DNA of 64,000 nt from Cornus controversa. Taxonomy: Eukaryota > Streptophyta > Magnoliopsida > Cornales > Cornaceae. A program made the position numbers and the translations under genes. Numbering within the stretch: position 1 is the first letter of the stretch; the number at the start of each line of letters is the position of its first letter. The stretch lies in the NCBI GenBank assembly GCA_026545225.1, contig CM048845.1:121399033-121463032 (forward strand), read 5' to 3'. The notes beneath the pieces are model-generated. The model was given only the letters and a program-made list of their open reading frames with translations, had not been told where the DNA came from and did no database searches. Shown here piece by piece: positions 58,701 through 64,000 of the stretch.

Positions 58701-61620
58701 TTTTTCTTTCCAATTTTTGAGCAACTTTTAGGTATATTTGAAGGATGTTTTTGCACAAATAAATCATAAAAAATTATATTCACATTTTTTAGTTTCATTT
58801 TTACTCACTTTTCACACATTTAAACGGCATTTCCACACATTTAATGCAATTTTCACATATTTAAAATACTTTTTCACACATTTAAAACAAATATTTTTCT
58901 ATATTTTTTCTTTTCAAATTTTTTAGCAACTTTTAGGCATATTTGAAGGATGTTTTTGTACAAATAAATCATAAAAAATTATATTTTTATTTTTTAGTTT
59001 CATTTTTAATCACTTTCACACATTTAAAATACTTTTCCACACACTTAATACAATTATTCTTTTATGTTTTTTTTTTTCAATTTTTTTTAGCAACTTTTAG
59101 GCATATCTGAATGATTTTTTGCACAAATAAATCATAAAAAATTATATTCACAATTTTTAGTTTCATTTTTACTCACTTTTCACACATTTAAATTACTTAT
59201 CCACACACTTAAAACAAATATTTTTTTTAATGTTTTTTGTTTTCAATTTTTTTAGCAACTCTTAGTCATATGTGAATATAATTTTTTCTGATTTATTTGT
59301 GCAAAAACACCCTTCAAATATGCCTAAAAGTTGCTAAAAAATTTGAAAAAAAAAACATAAAAAATAATTGTATTAAGTGTGTGGAAAAGTACTTTAAATG
59401 TCTGAAAAATATTTTAAATGTGTGAAAGTGATTAAAAATGCTAAAAAATAAAAATATAATTTTTTATGATTTATTTGTACAAAAATATCCTTCAAATATG
59501 CCTAAAAGTTGCTAAAAAAATTGAAAAGAAAAAATATAGAAAAATACTTGTTTTAGGTGTGTGAAAAACTAGGGGTGCACAAAAATCCGTCCAAACCGGG
59601 AATCCAAACCGCACCGGACCGGACCGGACAATTCGGTCCGGTTTTTTCGCGGTTCGGTTCGGTCACGGTTCCAATTTTGTGGAACCGTGTAGTAACGGTC
59701 CGGTTACGATTTTCAGTCCCTTAGGACCGAACCGAACCGGACCAAACCGTTTCTATATATAAATATAAAATATGTTATATCTAATATTTAAATATTATAC
59801 TTATTATATACTTATAGTATTATAATTATACTATAATTATAATATAATTGCAATCTTTGTTTTTGAAATATTATACTTATAATATACTTATAGTATTATA
59901 ATTATAGGTTGGTGAACCGTGGAACCGAACCGGACCAAACCGGTTCTTTGCGGTTCGGTTTGGTCCGGTTCCATACGGTTAAACAGTTCGGTCTGGTTCC
60001 ATTTTTAGTTGAACCGGACCAAACGGTTTGGTTCCAAAAAATGCCAGAACCGGACCAATCCGGACCGTGTGCACCCCTATGAAAAACTACTTTAAATGTG
60101 TGGAAAATGCTTTAAATGTATGAAAAAAAGTGCTTTAAGTGTGCGGAATGTGAGAAAAAATGAAACTAAAAAATGTGAATATAAATTTTTATGACTTATT
60201 TGTGCAAAAACATCCTTCAAATGTACCAAAAAGTTGCTAAAAAAATTGGAAAGAAAAAACATAAAAAAATAATTGTTTTAAGTGTGTGAAAAAGTACTTT
60301 AAATGTGTGAAAAATGTTTTAAATTTGTGGAAAAGTGTTTTAAGTGTGTGGAAAGTGATTAAAAATGAATCTAAAGAATGTGAATATAATTCTTTAAGAT
60401 TTATTTGTGCAAAAACATCCTTCAAATATGTCTAAAAGTTGAAAAAGAAATTGGGAAGAAAAAAATAAAAAAATAATTGTTTTAAGTGTGAAAAAAGTAC
60501 TTTAAATGTGTTGAAAGATTATTTTAAGTGTGTAGAAAAGTGCTTTAAGTGCGTGGAAAGTGAGAAAAAATGAAACTAAAAAATGTGAATATAATTCTTT
60601 AAGATTTATTTGTGCAAAAACATTCTTCAAATATGCCAAAAAGTTGATAAAAAATTAGAAAGAAAAAACATAAAAAATAATTGTTTTAAGTGCGTGGAAA
60701 AGTACTTTAAATGTGTGAAAAAGTGCTTTAAGTGTGTGAAAAGTGAGAAAAAATGAAACTAAAAAATTTAAATATAATTTTTTATGACTTATTTGTGTCA
60801 AATCATCCTTCAAATATGCCAAAAATTTGCTAAAAAAATTGGGAAGAAAAAACATAAAAAAATAATTGTTTAAAGAGTGTGGACAAGTACTTTAAATGTG
60901 TGAAAAATGCTTTAAATGTGTGAAAAAATACTTTAAATGTGTGAAAAGTGTGTAAAAATGAGACTACAAAATGTGAATTTATGATTTAGTTGTGCAAATA
61001 CATCCTTCAAATAAGCCTAAAAGTTGCTAAAAAAAATTGGTAAGAAAAAACATAAAAAAATAATTAATTTAAGTGTTTGGAAAGTACTTTAAATGTGTGG
61101 AAAGTGCTTTAAATGTGTGAAAAAGTACTGTAAATGTGTGAAAAGTGAGCAAAAATGAATCTAAAAAATGTGAATATAATTTTTTATGATTTACTTGTGC
61201 AAAAACAAAAGTACTTTAAATGTGTGGAAAGTGAGTAAAAATGAATATAAAAAATGTAAATATAATTTTTTATGATTTATTTGTGCAAAAAACATCCTTC
61301 AAATATGCCTAAAAGTTGCTAAAAAAATTGAAAAGAAAAAACATGAAAAAATAATTGTTTAAAGTGTGTGGACAAGTACTTTAAATATGTGGGAAGTGAA
61401 TAAAAATAAGAGTAAAAAATGTGAATATAATTTTTTATGTTTTACTTGTTCAAAAACATTCTTCAAATATGCCGAAAAGTTGCTAAAAAAAATTGGAAGG
61501 AAAAAACATAAAAAAATAATTGTTTAAAGAGTGTGGACAAGTACTTTAAATGTGTGAAAAATGCTTTAAACGTGTGAAAAAAGTATTTTAAATGTGTAAA
61601 AAGTATTTAAAAATGAGTAT
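49780..61620. repeat. About 11.8-kb degenerate satellite-like array with orientation switch
   Basis: An AT-rich monomer of roughly 155-250 bp (most near 180) repeats about 45-50 times forward from about 50.1 to 59.27 kb and about nine times in reverse from 59.27 to 61.6 kb. A short reversed piece also lies near 49,900-49,990. Order within a monomer: TTTTTATGTTTTTTCTTTTC, AATTTTTTTAGCAACTTTTA, GGCATATTTGAAGGATGTTT, TTGCACAAATAAATCATAAA, ATTATATTCACATTTTT, a TTTCATTTTTAATCACTTT word, then one to four copies of a CACACATTTAAAGTACTTTT unit. No sustained coding potential exists; short recurring frames only translate the repeat. If copy D splices to the kinase exons, the array is intronic. Confidence 0.93.
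59570..60079. mobile_element. hAT MITE with CCGGACCGG-rich subterminal repeats inside the array
   Basis: Perfect 12-bp inverted termini, TAGGGGTGCACA and TGTGCACCCCTA, are flanked by the exact 8-bp duplication TGAAAAAC (59562-59569 and 60080-60087). Subterminal zones repeat CCGGACCGGA, CGGTTCGGTT and GAACCGGACC on both sides of an AT-rich centre. There is no coding capacity. The duplicated flank is part of the array monomer, so it landed after the array formed. Confidence 0.96.
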
Positions 61621-62764
61621 AACACAGCTCATTATATTTTAAAATATAATTTTATTATATTTTTCATCGTTCTCCAATTATTCTAGCTTTTTCAATCCAA
61701 ATTATGCTCCTGTATAGGGCGTTATAGTCTCCATAGTTATCTTTATATTTATCTTCTTCATACCCTCTTCTGAACATGCTAGTCTTGGGTATAACAGCTC
61801 TGGTTTTGAAAATGAAACATTTTCAGTTTGTGCCCATACTTTTTCATCATCTCCACATAATGAGAACAATCAAACGAGTATATAGGATTGTGAAGTTTTT
61901 TTTGGCCTAGGAGATGACAGTTAAGGCTGCCCAAATGACAAGGCCTTCCTCTATTAAAAGGGCAAATTCATTGCAGAGCCTATTGCGAAGTCTGAAAATG
62001 GTTAGATGCAGAGGCAAGGCTGTTTCTTTGTATTTTAATGCCTGAATCATTTAGAAGATTCATAGCTTCAACATCCTCACTGTATTTTTTGTTTTGTTAA
62101 GAAAGTTAAGGTTGTATTAACCAAGGCTGTGCATGGTCTAGTAGTATTTTCTCTCTTTTTAAAGTGAATGGTTGAGCGTTCGAGTGTCTCCAAGAATATT
62201 GTGGGAGTTATTTGCGTGGAGAAAAAAAAAAGTTTGGTATTATAAACAAGCCAAAGGCAGGGCCATTATTGGTTACAGGGGCATACCCCAGGCCTTTACA
62301 AGTGACTGCTATCAGAAAAACAGTGAGCTAAAGCCCAAATCTATGCACATAGCATGTAAGAAACAGTAGCATCAGGTCCCAAATCACATAAATAAATTTG
62401 CAAGCACTTGGTAAGGTATTGTTTAAGGTCTTGCCCTTTAACTTCTCACTTCCCCAATAGATGAAGTCAATGAAATTATTTGAAGGCCATCGGAAGCATG
62501 GGTTGGAAGCCAAACAATTCCATGTTCTGTTAGTGATGATGCATTCAAAAAATAGCTACCTGCGGTCCTCCCTTTGAACTCTGTATAATCGACAGCTCAT
62601 GGAATTGATTCCAAATTTCAAGAGCCTGAGCTTTGAGCTGGTCTAAACTATTCAGTGGATTATAAAAAATAATTAAGGGCCACTTAATATGAACCATGGC
62701 CACAGGTACAGTTGCTTTTTGATTCCTTCAAGGTCTGGCTGATGGTGCAATGTTTTCGCTGCAG
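61621..62764. other. Probable intron sequence before the kinase exons
   Basis: No exon or clear repeat is seen. A segment near 62,123-62,185 (GTGCATGGTCTAGTAGTATT, later GGTTGAGCGTTCGAGTGTC) faintly recalls the A and B boxes of a tRNA-derived SINE, but no poly-A tail or target duplication could be fixed. Confidence 0.4.
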
Positions 62765-64000
62765 GTTCTGTCTCTGGTTCTGGTTCTGGCTCGAGCACGT
62801 CATTGCTGAAGTTGATAATAGGTACCATACTCTTCTTACTAGTTAATTAAATTAAAAAAAGAGTCCATTACTATAGTCAAGTTGATGTTAGAAAATGAAA
62901 GGATTGATATTGCCGAATTGGGAGTGTCACTTGTTTTTTGTTTGGTTTCTTTATGTCATGATAAATTTTGGATTCTCAAACATGATTTCTTTGTCAATTT
63001 AGATTACAAATGAAAATGATGCTTATATAACTTTAACTGTTTAGTGAAGTATACCTTTACAAAAGTTGAATATAGAGTTGTTTACCTTGAGATAGTTGGA
63101 CTACTACTGCCATGCTTATGTTGCTAATTTTCAAAGGTGTAGTTTCTTTCACTAGCTTCACTACCTCCAACTCTCTGATTACAGGAATTGCTGGTGGTGG
63201 ATTTGGAATAATGTTAATGTGTCTCACTATCTGTTGCACTAGATTAAAGACCACATCATACAGATCAATCATATTCTGGAAAAAGAAAAATGATAATCGG
63301 ACTCTTGAGGCCTTTATTAGGAATAATGGATCATTGGCTCCAAAAAGATATAGCTATTCAGACCTCAAGAAAATGACAAGTTCTTTCAGATATAAACTTG
63401 GTCAAGGAGGTTATGGTTGTGTTTACAAAGGAAAGCTAGCTGATGACTGCCTTGTGGCAGTGAAGATCCTTGATGCATCCAAAGGAAATGGAGAAGAATT
63501 CATCAATGAGGTTGCAAGCATCAGTAGAACTTCACATGTTAACGTTGTCACACTTTTGGGGTTCTGTCTTGAAGGCCGCAAAAGAGCTCTCATTTATGAT
63601 TTCATGCCTAATGGATCTCTTGAAAAGTTTATATATGGTGAAGGTCTTTCGAAGACCAATGGGCATTTGGGTTGGGAAAAATTGTATCAAATTTCAATTG
63701 GGATAGCTCGGGGACTTGAGTACTTGCACCGCGGGTGCAGGCAGCGGATATTGCACTTTGACATAAAACCTCACAACATTCTTCTTGATGAGGATTTTTG
63801 TCCTAAGATCTCTGATTTTGGGCTTGCAAAACTATGTACCAATAAAGAGAGCTTCGTATCAATGTCGGAAGCCAGAGGGACGATAGGGTATATTGCTCCC
63901 GAAGTGTTCAGTAGAAACTTTGGAAAAGTATCACATAAGTCTGATGTCTATAGCTACGGAATGATGACACTAGAAATGGTTGGAGGAAGAAAGAACGCTG
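62765..64000 (+). CDS. LRK10L-type receptor kinase, linker, TM and kinase exons (cut by window end)
   Basis: A 57-nt linker exon (62765-62821, [20 protein letters not shown]) and a long exon from 63185 join in frame. The transmembrane helix is [20 protein letters not shown] with TICC after it. The juxtamembrane part has [13 protein letters not shown], then a Ser/Thr kinase: glycine loop [12 protein letters not shown] near 63,400, AVKILD, catalytic loop [12 protein letters not shown] near 63,753, DFGLAKLC near 63,813, and [14 protein letters not shown] instead of HRD makes it a non-RD kinase, usual for LRK10L-2 receptors such as the At1g66920 group and common in immune receptors. The frame is open to the edge, so the last kinase subdomains are missing. 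Its extracellular exon is probably copy D at 45,738. Confidence 0.93.

Noticed and set aside
52073-60855. Recurring open frames of 60-70 codons with similar proteins (M-KDVFAQINHKKLYSHF-type) in the array
   Set aside because: They are translations of the same tandem monomer and start at the same repeat word. They differ by indels, are low-complexity, and have no upstream gene signals.
49780-61620. Regular spaced repeats resembling a CRISPR array
   Set aside because: Monomers are degenerate, spacers are themselves repetitive, and the genome is a plant nuclear genome.
62123-62200. tRNA-derived SINE
   Set aside because: Only weak A- and B-box-like words; no defined tail or target duplication.

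Overview
The window is nuclear DNA of a dicot plant. Genes carry many spliced introns with GT-AG borders, there are AT-rich spacers with (TA)n microsatellites, and the mobile elements are plant types (hAT and Mutator MITEs, TRIMs, Helitrons, a LINE). The protein families are plant ones: a WEB/DUF827 coiled-coil protein, a RELCH-type LisH/HEAT protein close to Arabidopsis At5g16210, and LRK10L receptor kinases. The species was not identified.

Layout. 1-3.3 kb: AT-rich DNA, a rearranged array of five TRIM terminal repeats and a tiny Stowaway MITE. 4.4-7.0 kb (minus): a two-coding-exon WEB family gene with a TATA box and a probable 5'UTR intron. 7-11.6 kb: intergenic. 11.7-26.7 kb (plus): a 20-exon RELCH-like gene. 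My exon model sums to 3,546 nt (1,181 aa), all phases agree, and one intron is a U12-type AT-AC intron. Intron 1 holds a CT-rich microsatellite at the donor, a 5'-truncated LINE with a 17-bp target duplication and a TRIM. 28.2-28.7 kb: a broken glutamine amidotransferase (GAT1_2.1-like) pseudogene.

28.8-49 kb is a cluster of duplicated first exons of LRK10L-type receptor kinases (signal peptide, GUB_WAK_bind and WAK_assoc domains). There are five copies. Three carry frameshifts (32.6, 35.2 and 42.0 kb), one is intact (45.7 kb) and one is cut off (48.3 kb). A large segmental duplication (28.84-34.80 against 36.01-43.54 kb) and a smaller one (44.23-46.29 against 47.57-48.89 kb) made much of the cluster. 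Because the copies can be compared, several insertions show filled and empty sites: two hAT MITEs, a Mutator-type MITE, a Helitron and a TRIM.

49.8-61.6 kb is an unusual array of about 11.8 kb, built of degenerate AT-rich monomers of roughly 180 bp that contain a shorter repeat of about 20 bp. Orientation flips near 59.27 kb, and one reverse-oriented stretch carries a hAT MITE with a perfect 8-bp target duplication. Beyond it, at 62.77-64.0 kb, lie a short linker exon and a transmembrane plus non-RD kinase exon that runs off the window. Splice phases allow the intact ectodomain exon at 45.7 kb to join these kinase exons. That would place the whole array in a receptor-kinase intron of about 16.2 kb, which is the most interesting feature of the window.
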